This document shows, in pieces, positions 46,401-55,472 of a stretch of 64,000 nt of DNA (positions are counted from its first letter, which is position 1; every line of letters starts with the position of its first letter). The notes under the pieces were generated by a model. The model ran no database searches, was not told where the DNA came from, and saw only the letters and a program-made list of their open reading frames with translations. The translations under genes and the position numbers were made by a program. This stretch comes from Acidobacteriota bacterium (GTDB lineage: Bacteria; Acidobacteriota; Terriglobia; Terriglobales; Acidobacteriaceae): the NCBI GenBank assembly GCA_031296105.1, contig JARLGJ010000046.1:1-64000 (forward strand). The letters run 5' to 3'.

Positions 46401-47300
46401 TTAGTACAGCGAGGGTTCCCCGGCGGGACGGGTTTTCCAGCGGCGGTGCAGCCAGAGCCACTGCTCGGGGTAGGCGCGGACGATGCGCTCGATGGCCGCG
46501 GTGTAGTTCTGCGTGTTGGCGACGGCGTCGGCCTCGGGGTTGCCGGTGTCGATGGTGGGGATGGCCGGTTCAAAGCGGATGCGGTACTTGCCCAGTTGCT
46601 CGTCCCAGACGGTGAAGGCCGGAAGGACAGCGGCACCGGTATGCATGGCCACCCGGGCAATGCCCACGGCGGTGCAGGCCGGCACTCCGAAATAATCGAC
46701 AAAGACGCCCTGCGGCGGAGTCATGTTGGTGTCCATCAGGGCACCGACGGTTTCGCCGCGCTTCATGGCGGCCATCAGGCCGCGGGCAAAGTGATTCTTG
46801 TCGTGCGTCTTGTTGCCGTGCATCTCGCGCAGGCGTTTGACCCAGCGGTTGAGGATGGGGTTGTCGAGGTCGCGCACCACGATGTTGAGCCAGTGTCCAT
46901 GCAGGGAGTGGACAAAGGAGCCGATCTCCCAGCCGCCGACGTGGGCGGTCATGAAGAGCACTCCCTTGCCGCGGTCGCGGGCGGCGAGATAGTTCTCCAA
47001 GCCGTCATAGACGGCGATGCGCTCGACGTTCTGCAAGGTGTATTCGGGGAACTTGGGAACCTCGGCGAGAAGACGTCCGAGGGAGAGATAGACGCCGCGC
47101 AGAATCCGCTCACGCCCGGCGGGAGTCTTCTCCGGAAAGGCCATGGCCAGGTTGCGCTGGCCGACCCGCCGCAGGCGCGGATAGAGATGGTAAAAAGCGA
47201 GGCCAATGGAACGTCCCACGGCGCGAGCCAAAGGCCGCGGCAGCCAGCGGAGAACTTCGGCCGCCAGCCATACGGGAACAAACTCCATCCAGAATCGCAT
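46401..47300 (-). CDS. lpxL: Lipid A biosynthesis acyltransferase (LpxL/HtrB-like)
   Basis: A 299-residue membrane-bound acyltransferase that adds a secondary acyl chain to lipid A. The catalytic HX4E is HVGGWE (His120, Glu125). The N-terminal hydrophobic segment (VPVWLAAEVLRWLPRPLAR) is a membrane anchor. I use the ATG at 47300; the longer TTG-start frame has no better ribosome site. Stands alone. Together with lpxD at 50221 it shows a Gram-negative outer membrane. Confidence 0.85.
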   Translation of the reverse strand: MRFWMEFVPVWLAAEVLRWLPRPLARAVGRSIGLAFYHLYPRLRRVGQRNLAMAFPEKTPAGRERILRGVYLSLGRLLAEVPKFPEYTLQNVERIAVYDGLENYLAARDRGKGVLFMTAHVGGWEIGSFVHSLHGHWLNIVVRDLDNPILNRWVKRLREMHGNKTHDKNHFARGLMAAMKRGETVGALMDTNMTPPQGVFVDYFGVPACTAVGIARVAMHTGAAVLPAFTVWDEQLGKYRIRFEPAIPTIDTGNPEADAVANTQNYTAAIERIVRAYPEQWLWLHRRWKTRPAGEPSLY

Positions 47301-47382
47301 GAGATATGCCTGACCGTAACAAATGGCGCGATGCGCGGTCAATTGTAAGACGGGAAAAGGCGGTACGGGATTACTGGAAATA

Positions 47383-47413
47383 AAAAGCCCGGCCCCAGGC
47401 GGGGCGGGCGGAA
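47383..47413 (-). terminator. Terminator of the SYLF gene
   Basis: Minus strand GCCCGCCCC and GGCCGGGC with one bulge, then TTTTTATTT. Confidence 0.7.
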
Positions 47414-47427
47414 AGCAGATTGCGCGG

Positions 47428-48099
47428 CTATTTGCCGCAGTACTTCACCAAGGCGCCCTGCCAGATCTCGGCATCCCGGGGAGCTTCGATTTTGCCGGTA
47501 AGGATGGTGCGGAAGGGGATCATGTGTCCGTAGAACTCGCGGGTGTCATCCTTGTGCTGGGTGATGACGGCGCCGTTGAGCGAGATGCCGGCGAAGATGC
47601 CGCGAGTGCGCGAGTAGGTGAGCACCTGGGCGCGCAGCTTCCAGTCGGTGGAGGCGTCGGCATGGCGGCCTACGGGACCGGCGGCAACGCTGGCATCCGC
47701 GCCGAGCTTGAATTTGCTGGAGAGAAGGTTTTCCATGCCCTGATCGTTCATGATGACCATGATGATGTCCGCGGCCTGGCCACCGATCTGGAAGCCAAAG
47801 CTGCCGCCCTTGATGGAGAAGAATGCCGGGGCGCTCCAGCCGTGGCCGGTGCGGCAACTGGCCACGCCCTTGCCGTAGGCTCCGCCGACGACGAAGGCCG
47901 CCTTGGCCATGCTGGGAATGACGGCGATGCACTTGGCGTCATGCATGATCTCGTCGGGAACGCCGCTATCGGGCGCGGCCATGATTTCGTGGAGCACGGT
48001 AGCCCCGCTCTGAAGGCGCTCAACGTCGTCGGCACGGTCATAGGCCAGGGCGGCGGTCGAAGTGAAAAGGACAACAAGCGAAAGCAAGAGGTTCTTCAT
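47428..48099 (-). CDS. SYLF-domain (YSC84-like) secreted protein
   Basis: A 223-residue exported lipid-binding protein. The start at 48099 gives MKNLLLSLVVLF with signal peptide to ~19; GGAAGG precedes it. The SYLF domain is continuous (CIAVIPSMAKAAFVVGGAYGKGVASCR, SIKGGSFGFQIGGQAADIIMVIM, FAGISLNGAVITQHKDDTREFYG). The fold binds phosphoinositides in eukaryotes; the bacterial role is unclear. Stands alone, with its own terminator. Confidence 0.85.
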   Translation of the reverse strand: MKNLLLSLVVLFTSTAALAYDRADDVERLQSGATVLHEIMAAPDSGVPDEIMHDAKCIAVIPSMAKAAFVVGGAYGKGVASCRTGHGWSAPAFFSIKGGSFGFQIGGQAADIIMVIMNDQGMENLLSSKFKLGADASVAAGPVGRHADASTDWKLRAQVLTYSRTRGIFAGISLNGAVITQHKDDTREFYGHMIPFRTILTGKIEAPRDAEIWQGALVKYCGK

Positions 48100-48291
48100 G
48101 CAGTTTCCTTCCGTGATGGTTCCAGTGCTGAAATCATAACTCTCCTCCATGGGATGCAGGAATCGTGGATTGCGGTTTCAAGCGTGCAGATATCCGAGTT
48201 TGCGCACAACGCAGCGGCGGAGAATGGCGCGCAAGTGAAAAAGCCCCGATGAATCCGGGGCTTGCATGGTGCGAATGCATCACAGGCCGCG

Positions 48292-49029
48292 CTAACGGCT
48301 GGTGACCAGCGAGTGCGTGATAGCGTGGACCGAGAGAGCGATGCGGTTCTGCACGCCGACCTTGCGCATGAGCTTGGCGACGTGAGCCTTGACGGTGCGC
48401 TCTTCGATGCCGAGGGCGGAGCCGATCTCCTTGTTGGAGCGGCCGGCCACCAGCAGCTCGAGCACTTCTTTCTCGCGGTCGGTAAACGTGACGCGGCCGG
48501 CGGGGAAGATGCGCCCCGGCGACGAGGTGACGCGCTCGATGAAGGTGGAGAGCACGCGCCGCGGAGCCCAGACCGAGCCCTGGTTCACGATGCGGATGGC
48601 CATGGCGAATTCGTTGGGACTGGCGGCCTCGTCTACATAGCCTTTGGCGCCAGCGGCCAGGGCCTTGAGGATGAGTTCGTCGTCGGCGCCGGCGCCGGTG
48701 ACCAGGATGCGCAGGTCGGGGCGCTGGGCCTTGAGACCGGCCATCACGTCGAACAGATTCTGGTTACCGCGGCTGCCCAAAAGGATCAGGTCGGCGGTGG
48801 TGTTGATGGCGATGTCGTTAATGGTCGCCGAGAACAGCTCCATGTCGGGCTCGCTGTCAAACAGGGCCCGGAAACCGATGAAACGAAGCGGGTCACTCTC
48901 TACAACCGCAATCTTGACCTTGTTTTGAGATTTGGGATGTTCTTCTTCCGCATCGGGCTTGCGACGAGCTGTAGCGGAGGCCGGGGAGGGCGTCTTGGAT
49001 CCGGTAGCGTGCGTCATGTCCATAAGCAT
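48292..49029 (-). CDS. NarL/FixJ-type response regulator without phosphoacceptor Asp
   Basis: A receiver domain (~40-160 in the chosen frame) is joined to a LuxR-type DNA-binding helix (FTDREKEVLELLVAGRSNKEIGSALGIEERTVKAHVAKLMRKVG). The receiver keeps the acidic pair (VVESD), Thr (LVTGA) and Lys (AGAKGYV), but the phosphoacceptor site reads ADLILLGSRGN: Gly where Asp belongs. It should not be phosphorylated in the usual way. Start uncertain: ATG at 49029 has GAGA before it; a longer ATG at 49074 has none. No histidine kinase neighbours it. Confidence 0.8.
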   Translation of the reverse strand: MLMDMTHATGSKTPSPASATARRKPDAEEEHPKSQNKVKIAVVESDPLRFIGFRALFDSEPDMELFSATINDIAINTTADLILLGSRGNQNLFDVMAGLKAQRPDLRILVTGAGADDELILKALAAGAKGYVDEAASPNEFAMAIRIVNQGSVWAPRRVLSTFIERVTSSPGRIFPAGRVTFTDREKEVLELLVAGRSNKEIGSALGIEERTVKAHVAKLMRKVGVQNRIALSVHAITHSLVTSR

Positions 49030-49294
49030 ACTCAAGTTCTCTGAAATTACGAATGAAAATTGATCTTCGATCATGGCCGTTAGGACACGTCCGAAGGGAC
49101 AGTTCACTTGAAGTCTATACGCAAAGTGGCTGTAGGAATTAGAACCATAAAAGGGAGATTAGGTTGCCGGGAGATTTTCCGTCCCGGGGCGCAGCGGGAC
49201 AGGTACTGGTGATTCAACTGGGGCGACGCGCGGAATGGCGCGGGAGCGAAGGCCAGGGGCTGCGGGCATCCGGACATGTCCTTCCAGCCGCTTG

Positions 49295-49582
49295 CTACTC
49301 GGCGAAAGGCTGGTGGAAGTTGTAGGCGGCCACGGAGCGGCGCTCGGCGTTTTCGGCGAAATTTTCGCTGAGGCGGCTGAGAGTGGAGAAGATCTGCGAG
49401 GCGCGGCAGATGTACTGCGGCGCGCTCTCAAACACGGAGTCGAAGCGCTCGGGATACTCGCTGGCCAGCACGGCCAGGCCGCCGGCGACGGAGGCGATGC
49501 CAAGATTGCGGCGGCCGGAGAGAAACAACGCCGCGCCCGCACCGAGGGCCGAGCACACTACGGCTTTCTTCCATTTCTGCAT
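49295..49582 (-). CDS. Small membrane-associated hypothetical protein
   Basis: A 95-residue protein of unknown family. ATG at 49582 follows GGAGGAAAT, a strong site. One hydrophobic segment (AVVCSALGAGAALFLSG) at ~7-23 plus a second, weaker one (GIASVAGGLAVLA) suggest a hairpin in the membrane. The C-terminal part is polar and Arg/Ser-rich. Confidence 0.6.
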   Translation of the reverse strand: MQKWKKAVVCSALGAGAALFLSGRRNLGIASVAGGLAVLASEYPERFDSVFESAPQYICRASQIFSTLSRLSENFAENAERRSVAAYNFHQPFAE

Positions 49583-49728
49583 TGATTTCCTCCATGCGTG
49601 GGTTTCGCACACCGCAGCGCCCATTTAGACTGGAAGGGTACCGGGGCGTCAGCGTCCGCCAGGCGAGTGCCCTAAGCAGGCCACGCGCGGCGCCAACGCT
49701 TGCACGGCCCCATTGTACCCTTAGTGCG

Positions 49729-50142
49729 ATGATTGCAACGACCCTGACTCCCGATCTTGTGCAAGCCGAAATCCGGCGCTTCTGGGCGGCGTTTCTGGAT
49801 AAGCGCATGGAAGAACTCGCCGAATTTTATGCCCCCGATTCGAGCGTCTTCAGCACCAACAGCCACCGGGCCGAGCCGGGAAGGCTGGCGGCGGCGCGGC
49901 GGGTGCGCGAATACTTTGCGCCGCACATCCTGCTGCGCCACTCGATGGGCTTGATCGACGTGCAGATGCTGGGCGACGCGGCGGCGGTGGCCACCTACAG
50001 CTTCGACTTCCACGCCGAGCGGCGGGTGCAATCCGGGATGCCGGACGAGCACCTGATCGGCGGACGCTGCACGCAGGTCTTCGGGATTGACGCGGAAGGA
50101 ACCATCAAAATCTTCCACGAGCACGTCTCGGCGGCGATTTAG
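49729..50142 (+). CDS. SnoaL-like/DUF4440 fold protein
   Basis: A 137-residue NTF2-like cone fold. Typical start IRRFWAAFLDKRMEELAEFYAPDSSVFST, then LRHSMGLIDVQMLGDAAAVATYSFDFHAER, then GRCTQVFGIDAEGTIKIFHEHVS. Such proteins bind small molecules or act as isomerases; the active site cannot be told. The ATG is at 49729; a longer frame would overlap the previous divergent gene. Upstream DNA is short. Confidence 0.7.
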   Translation: MIATTLTPDLVQAEIRRFWAAFLDKRMEELAEFYAPDSSVFSTNSHRAEPGRLAAARRVREYFAPHILLRHSMGLIDVQMLGDAAAVATYSFDFHAERRVQSGMPDEHLIGGRCTQVFGIDAEGTIKIFHEHVSAAI

Positions 50143-50220
50143 AGCCGGGAACAGGCAAAAGCGGCGCGGCAATTTTCTTCCACTCGAAAAACGCGCCTCC
50201 GTAGTGATACAACTCAGGGC

Positions 50221-51213
50221 ATGAAACTTGTCGAATTGGCCCAGCGCATTGGCGCCCGCCTGGAGGGTGGCGCGCCGGAGACGGAAGTGACCGGCGTGGC
50301 GAGCCTTGCCTCTGCCACCGCGAATAGCCTGACCTTTGTTGAACAGGAAAAATATCTGGAGGCCGCGCTGCTTGGGCAGGCCGCGGCCACGCTGATTCCG
50401 GAGGGGCTGGCGGTTGGCGACCCGCGGGGCAAGGCGCTGCTGCGGGTGAAGCATCCGCGGCTGGCGTTTGCGCGGGCGGCGGCCGAACTGCGACGCAGCA
50501 CTCCGGCGGCGGGCGGCGTGCATCCAACCGCGGTAGTGGAGGCTGGGGCCGAAATCGACGCCACGGCGGCGATTGGCGCGCACGTGTTTGTCGGCGCGGG
50601 AGCGAAGATTGGGGCGCGCACAAAGATCGGTCCGGGATCGGTGATCGGCGAGGGCGTCTCGATTGGCGAAGACGGCGAGCTGGTGGCGCGGGTGACGGTC
50701 TATGCGGGCACCACGATTGGCGACCGGGTGTGCATTCACGCCGGCGCAGTGCTGGGCGGCGATGGCTTTGGCTTTGTGCCCGATCCGGAGACGGGCGAGT
50801 ACTTCAAATTCCCGCAGATTGGCACCTTGCAAATCGGCAACGACGTGGAGATCGGCGCCAATACCGCGATTGACCGCGGCGCGCTGGACGCCACGGTGGT
50901 GTCTGACGGCGTAAAGCTGGACAACCTGGTTCACCTGGGGCACAACGTGCGCGTGGGGCGCAACGTGGTGATCGCGGCGCAGACCGGCATCAGCGGCAGC
51001 ACGGTGCTGGAGGATAACGTGATCGTGGCCGGGCAGGTGGGGCTGGCGGATCATGTGCACATTGGGCCGGGAGTGATTCTGGGAGCGCAGTGCGGGGTAC
51101 CGACGAAGAAGATTGTGAACGGTCCCGGACAGCTTTTCTGGGGAACTCCGGCGCGGCCCATTAAGCAATATTTGAAGGAACTGGCGACGCTGTCGCGGCT
51201 GGCGAAGAAGTAG
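50221..51213 (+). CDS. lpxD: UDP-3-O-(3-hydroxyacyl)glucosamine N-acyltransferase
   Basis: The third enzyme of lipid A synthesis (330 residues), a trimeric left-handed beta-helix. N-terminal uridine-binding domain ([22 protein letters not shown]). Hexapeptide repeats from ~95, and the catalytic His in [12 protein letters not shown] near 240. Short C-terminal helix. Length normal. Starts a plus-strand run with ribD-like and lnt. Confidence 0.95.
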   Translation: MKLVELAQRIGARLEGGAPETEVTGVASLASATANSLTFVEQEKYLEAALLGQAAATLIPEGLAVGDPRGKALLRVKHPRLAFARAAAELRRSTPAAGGVHPTAVVEAGAEIDATAAIGAHVFVGAGAKIGARTKIGPGSVIGEGVSIGEDGELVARVTVYAGTTIGDRVCIHAGAVLGGDGFGFVPDPETGEYFKFPQIGTLQIGNDVEIGANTAIDRGALDATVVSDGVKLDNLVHLGHNVRVGRNVVIAAQTGISGSTVLEDNVIVAGQVGLADHVHIGPGVILGAQCGVPTKKIVNGPGQLFWGTPARPIKQYLKELATLSRLAKK

Positions 51214-51254
51214 AGCAGCGGCGCGGCGTGATCCGTGAAAAAAGGTGGAGTGCC

Positions 51255-52097
51255 ATGCGCGATTTTCAAGTGCTGTTCGACAATGGCGAGCGCTCGGAGC
51301 TGCTGGACCCGGTACTGGCTCGCTACGGGAAGCTGGGGTTTCCCGCGGCGCCCGCGGGCCGTCCGTGGATTTACTGGAACTTTGTGCAGTCAATCGACGG
51401 AGTGGTGTCGCTGGGCGGGGCGGATGCAAGCGGCGCGGACATTGCGCAGTCGGAAGAAGATCGCTGGCTGATGGACCTTCTGCGGGCGCACGCCGACGCC
51501 GTGCTGCTGGGCATGGGCACCTTGCGGGAAGAGCAGAGGCTGGGACGTCCGCGTCCGCGCGGGCCGGTCTTCCGCATCCTCGACCCCGAGTTGCTGGGGG
51601 TGCGCGCCAAACTGCAACGACGGCGCGAGCGGAACATCTTTGTAACCGCGCGGGCCGACTTCCAGCTTAAGGATTTTGCCGCCTTCGACGGCGAGTATGT
51701 GGACGCGACAATTGTAACCACCGGGGAAGGCGCGCGGCGGCTGGAGGCGCAGAAGCATCCGGCGGTGGAGATTCTGGCGGCGCGGGCAGACGCGAAGGGT
51801 GGGGTGGAGATGAAGAGCGCCATGGAGGTGCTGCACGCGCGTTACGGGCTGCGCCATCTGCTGGGAGAAGGCGGTCCTGGGCTGTATGCGGCCATGCTGC
51901 AGGCAGGGCTGGTGGACGAGAAGTTCCTGACCGTGGCTCCGCTGGAGGTGGGATTGCAGGGGCCGGAGGGCGTGCGTCCAACCATGCTGCCGAAGGTTGG
52001 ATTTGGCAAAGAGGACGCCGTGCACTGGACCTGGCTGAGCTGCCGCCGGGTGGGAGACCATCAATTTCACCGCCTGCGGCGGAAGGGGATTTGTTAG
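51255..52097 (+). CDS. RibD C-terminal-domain reductase
   Basis: A 280-residue protein related to the dihydrofolate-reductase-like domain of RibD (5-amino-6-ribosylamino uracil reductase). NADPH-binding features: WIYWNFVQSIDGVVSLGG (~37-54), ADAVLLGMGTLREEQ, and LRHLLGEGGPGLYAAML near 210. No deaminase domain, so it is either a stand-alone reductase of riboflavin synthesis or an unrelated NADPH reductase. ATG at 51255 follows GGTGGAG; a 9-residue longer GTG frame is possible. Confidence 0.75.
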   Translation: MRDFQVLFDNGERSELLDPVLARYGKLGFPAAPAGRPWIYWNFVQSIDGVVSLGGADASGADIAQSEEDRWLMDLLRAHADAVLLGMGTLREEQRLGRPRPRGPVFRILDPELLGVRAKLQRRRERNIFVTARADFQLKDFAAFDGEYVDATIVTTGEGARRLEAQKHPAVEILAARADAKGGVEMKSAMEVLHARYGLRHLLGEGGPGLYAAMLQAGLVDEKFLTVAPLEVGLQGPEGVRPTMLPKVGFGKEDAVHWTWLSCRRVGDHQFHRLRRKGIC

Positions 52098-52107
52098 ACT
52101 CAACGCT

Positions 52108-53718
52108 GTGAGATCCGTCCATAAGAGCGCCTGGCTGCTGGCTGCCGTTTCCGGCATTTTGCAGGTGCTGATCTTTCCCCGTCCCAATCTTTATTGGCTC
52201 TGCTGGGTGGCGCTGTCCCCTTTGATGGTGGCCTTGCTGCGCGCCCGCGAGGCCGAACCCGCCGAACTGTTGCAAGAGGGCACCACCTCCATGCTGGTGC
52301 CGGCCCGGGCCGGGCAGGGATTCCTGCTGGGATGGCTCTCGGGCACTATTTTTTACCTGGGAAGCTGCTTCTGGGTGTATCACGTGATGCTGCGCTACGG
52401 CGGGCTGTCGAGCGTGGTCAGCTTTGGGCTGCTGGTGCTGTTCTCGCTGTACATCGGATTGCATCATGGAGTGTTTGGGCTGCTGCTGGCGCTGGCCGCG
52501 AAGTCGCGCGCGCCACTGACGCGGCGGGCCTTGGTGCTGGCGCCGTTTCTGTGGGTGGCCGTGGAGTTGCTGCGCGCTTATGTGGTCAGCTTCCCGTGGA
52601 ACCTGCTGGGCACGGCGCAGATCGACAACGCGCCGCTGGTGCGTCTGGCGAGCGTCACCGGCGTGTATGGCATTTCGTTTGAAATCGCGCTGGTGAACAC
52701 GGTGTTTGCCGCGGCGGTGCTGGCTGGGCGGCCGCGCCGCATGACCTTGCTGGTGGCGGCCGTGACCGGCGCCATCGCCCTGCAAAGCACCGAGCTGATC
52801 AAGATCGATCCCTTTGCGGTGGATGCGCACGCCACGCTGGTGCAGCAGAACGTTCCCATCGAGCGCGAGTGGAGCTACTCGCAGTACAAGGGACTGACTG
52901 ATGAACTGGCGGCGATCAGCCATGCGCCCACGGCGAACCAGGACGGCATCGCGCCGCTGATTGTGTGGCCGGAGTCGCCGGCGCCGTTTGAGACGAGCGA
53001 CCCGTTGTTCAACGCGGTGACCTCCGATCTGGCGCGGCACGAGCACGCATGGTTGCTGGCCGGAGCGGCCGGAGTACAAGCGTCCACCAAGCCCGGCGAA
53101 GAGGACAAGGTATTCAACTCCGCCGTGCTGATTGCGCCCACGGGCAGCACGGCGCAGCGCTACGACAAGGTCCACCTGGTGCCGTGGGGAGAGTACGTTC
53201 CGTTCTCCTGGGCGTTCGGTTTTGCCAAGGCCTTGACGCACGAGGTGGGAGCCTTCACCGCCGGCGGCAGCGAGCGCCAGCCTTTGGACGTGGGCGCGCA
53301 CCGCTACGGCGTCTTTATTTGCTATGAGTCGGTGTTTCCGCACGAGGTACGGCAGTTTGCGCGCAACGGAGCGCAGGTGTTTGTGAACATCTCGAACGAC
53401 GGCTGGTTTGGCGAGTATGGCGCGCCGTGGCAGCACCTGAACATGGCACGCATGAGGGCCGTGGAGAACCATCGCTGGCTGCTGCGCGACACCAACACGG
53501 GAGTGACGGCGGCCATCGATCCCCTGGGGCGCGTGGTGGCCGTGCTGCCGCGCAATCGACGCATGACGCTGGATGCGCCCTACGGCACCATGGCCGACCT
53601 GACGTTCTATACGCGATATGGCGACTGGTTTCCCCTGCTGTGTGCCATAATTTCCCTGGTGGGTTTATTGTGGCGCGACCGCCCGAAGAGCGTGATGACG
53701 CAGCCCGCGACCGTTTAG
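52108..53718 (+). CDS. lnt: Apolipoprotein N-acyltransferase
   Basis: The integral-membrane enzyme (536 residues) that adds the third acyl chain to lipoproteins. About eight helices with a nitrilase-like domain (~225-500). Catalytic triad: Glu in VWPESPAP, Lys in YDKVHLVPWGEYVP and Cys in FICYESVFP. The GTG at 52108 is ten bases after the previous stop. Gene order lpxD-ribD-like-lnt-prfB suggests one transcript. Confidence 0.92.
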   Translation: MRSVHKSAWLLAAVSGILQVLIFPRPNLYWLCWVALSPLMVALLRAREAEPAELLQEGTTSMLVPARAGQGFLLGWLSGTIFYLGSCFWVYHVMLRYGGLSSVVSFGLLVLFSLYIGLHHGVFGLLLALAAKSRAPLTRRALVLAPFLWVAVELLRAYVVSFPWNLLGTAQIDNAPLVRLASVTGVYGISFEIALVNTVFAAAVLAGRPRRMTLLVAAVTGAIALQSTELIKIDPFAVDAHATLVQQNVPIEREWSYSQYKGLTDELAAISHAPTANQDGIAPLIVWPESPAPFETSDPLFNAVTSDLARHEHAWLLAGAAGVQASTKPGEEDKVFNSAVLIAPTGSTAQRYDKVHLVPWGEYVPFSWAFGFAKALTHEVGAFTAGGSERQPLDVGAHRYGVFICYESVFPHEVRQFARNGAQVFVNISNDGWFGEYGAPWQHLNMARMRAVENHRWLLRDTNTGVTAAIDPLGRVVAVLPRNRRMTLDAPYGTMADLTFYTRYGDWFPLLCAIISLVGLLWRDRPKSVMTQPATV

Positions 53719-53736
53719 TGCAGGAGTAGAGGAACC

Positions 53737-54841
53737 ATGATCGATCAGCAACTGGAGCAGGACTTCGAGGCCTTGCGGAGCAAGGTCCGCGAGCTACAGG
53801 AGTATCTTTGACGCGCCTCGGCTGAAGTCCGAGATGGCCAAGGTAGAAGCCTTGGCCGCCGACCCGAATTTCTGGAACGATTCCGAAAAATCCCAGCAGA
53901 CGATGCGCGAGCGCAAGCGCCTGGAAGACGCCTTGTCCACCGACGCCGAGTTGACGCGCCGCGTGGATGACATTGCCGCGTACTTCGAGCTGGCGTCCGA
54001 AGGCGAGAACGTGGACAGCGAAGTGGGCCGCGAACTGAGCGGGCTGCACGAGCTGGTAGAGCGTCTGGAGACACAGACGCTGCTGAACGGCGGCATGGAC
54101 CGCAGCAGCGCCATCGTCACCATACACCCCGGCGCCGGCGGCACCGAGTCGCAGGACTGGGCGGAGATGCTGATGCGCATGTACCTGCGCTGGTGCGAGC
54201 GCAAGGGCTATGCCACGGTGATGAACGACGTGCAGCCGGGCGACGAAGCCGGCATCAAGTCGGTGACGTTTTCGGTGGAGGGCGACTTTGCCTACGGGCT
54301 GCTGACGAGCGAGATCGGCGTGCACCGTCTGGTGCGCATATCGCCCTTCGACCAGCAGGCGCGGCGGCACACATCGTTTGCCAGCGTCTATGTGTCGCCG
54401 GAAATCGACGACAGCATTGAGGTCGTCATCAAGCCCGAGGACATCCGCGTGGACACCTACCGCTCGGGCGGCAAGGGCGGGCAGCACGTGAACACGACCG
54501 ATTCGGCAGTGCGCATCACCCATTTCCCAACTGGGATCGTGGTGTGCTGCCAGAACGAACGATCACAGCACAAAAATCGCGAGCGCGGATTTAAAATGTT
54601 GCGATCCAGGATTTATGAGTACGAGTTGGAGAAGAAGCGGGCCGTCAGCAAGCAGGTCGAGGATTCCAAGCTGGACATCGATTTCGGTTCGCAGATCCGC
54701 TCGTACGTGATGCAGCCATACCAGATGGTGAAGGATCACCGCACCAAGCTGGAGATGGGCGACGTGGGCCGGGTGCTTGACGGCGACCTGGACTCGTTCA
54801 TCCGCGCGTATCTCCTGCAAAGGCGGGCCGAGAGGCGTTAA
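53737..54841 (+). CDS. prfB: Peptide chain release factor 2 (programmed +1 frameshift)
   Basis: RF2 recognises UGA and UAA. A short first frame (53737-53811, 24 codons) ends at TGA 53809-53811. The site reads AGGAG-TAT-CTT-TGA-C: an internal ribosome-binding sequence, CTT and an in-frame UGA, the conserved RF2 autoregulation signal. A +1 shift at CTT (to GAC at 53810) joins it to the second frame, giving 367 residues. In the full chain: GGQ in SGGKGGQHVN, and the SPF recognition tripeptide in VRISPFDQQ. Low RF2 lets the shift occur and raises synthesis. This is not a broken gene. Confidence 0.95.
53798..53812 (+). promoter_or_regulatory. Programmed +1 frameshift site of prfB
   Basis: AGGAG-TAT-CTT-TGA-C: same spacing as the E. 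coli prfB site (AGGGGG-TAT-CTT-TGA-C). Confidence 0.95.
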
Positions 54842-54866
54842 AGACAAGTAAGACCAGGAGCAGGCC

Positions 54867-55472
54867 ATGCAGCAACCGGGCGAGACCGCATCGCACAAGC
54901 CGGAACGGCGACGGTTGAGCGCGCGCTTCGACGAGGCGCTGCTGCTGGCCACGCGCCTGCATCGCGAACAACTGCGCAAGGCCAGCGGCGTGCCCTACGT
55001 GGCGCACCTGCTGGCCGTTGCCGCCTTGGTGCTGGAAGAGGGCGCGGAAGAGGACGTGGCCATTGCCGCCCTGCTGCACGATGCGGCGGAAGACCAGGGT
55101 GGAGAGGCGACGCTGGCGGCGATTGACGAGGCCTTCGGCGCGGACGTGGCGCGCTGGGTGCGGCAGGCGAGCGACACTCTGGAGCGGCCCAAGCCATCGT
55201 GGACGCAGCGCAAGCATCATCATCTGGCGGCCATCCCCGGGGCCGACCGCGAGGCGCGGCTGATCATGCTGGCCGACAAGGTTCACAACGCGCGCTCGAT
55301 TCTGGCGGATCATCGCCGGGTGGGACGCGAGATGTGGACGCGCTTTAACGCCGGACGCGAAGGCATGGTGTGGTACTACCAATCGCTGACCGTAGTCTTT
55401 GACCGCGCGCTGGCCCCGATCCTCTATGATGAACTGGTGAGTTGCGTGCTATTGATGCAGGAGCTGGACTGA
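54867..55472 (+). CDS. Stand-alone HD-domain alarmone hydrolase (small alarmone hydrolase-like)
   Basis: A 201-residue HD-superfamily protein related to the hydrolase half of RelA/SpoT and to Mesh1. Metal-binding set: His32, His47, His71-Asp72 and Asp in LADKVHNARSI; the Glu75-Asp76 pair (LLHDAAEDQG) that marks the hydrolase is kept. No synthetase domain. Expected to remove pyrophosphate from (p)ppGpp. It follows prfB by 25 bases and overlaps the next gene (TGATG). Confidence 0.85.
   Translation: MQQPGETASHKPERRRLSARFDEALLLATRLHREQLRKASGVPYVAHLLAVAALVLEEGAEEDVAIAALLHDAAEDQGGEATLAAIDEAFGADVARWVRQASDTLERPKPSWTQRKHHHLAAIPGADREARLIMLADKVHNARSILADHRRVGREMWTRFNAGREGMVWYYQSLTVVFDRALAPILYDELVSCVLLMQELD

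Noticed and set aside
53737..53811. prfB as a broken gene with an early stop
   Set aside because: The stop lies in the conserved programmed frameshift signal, and the +1 frame continues with normal RF2.
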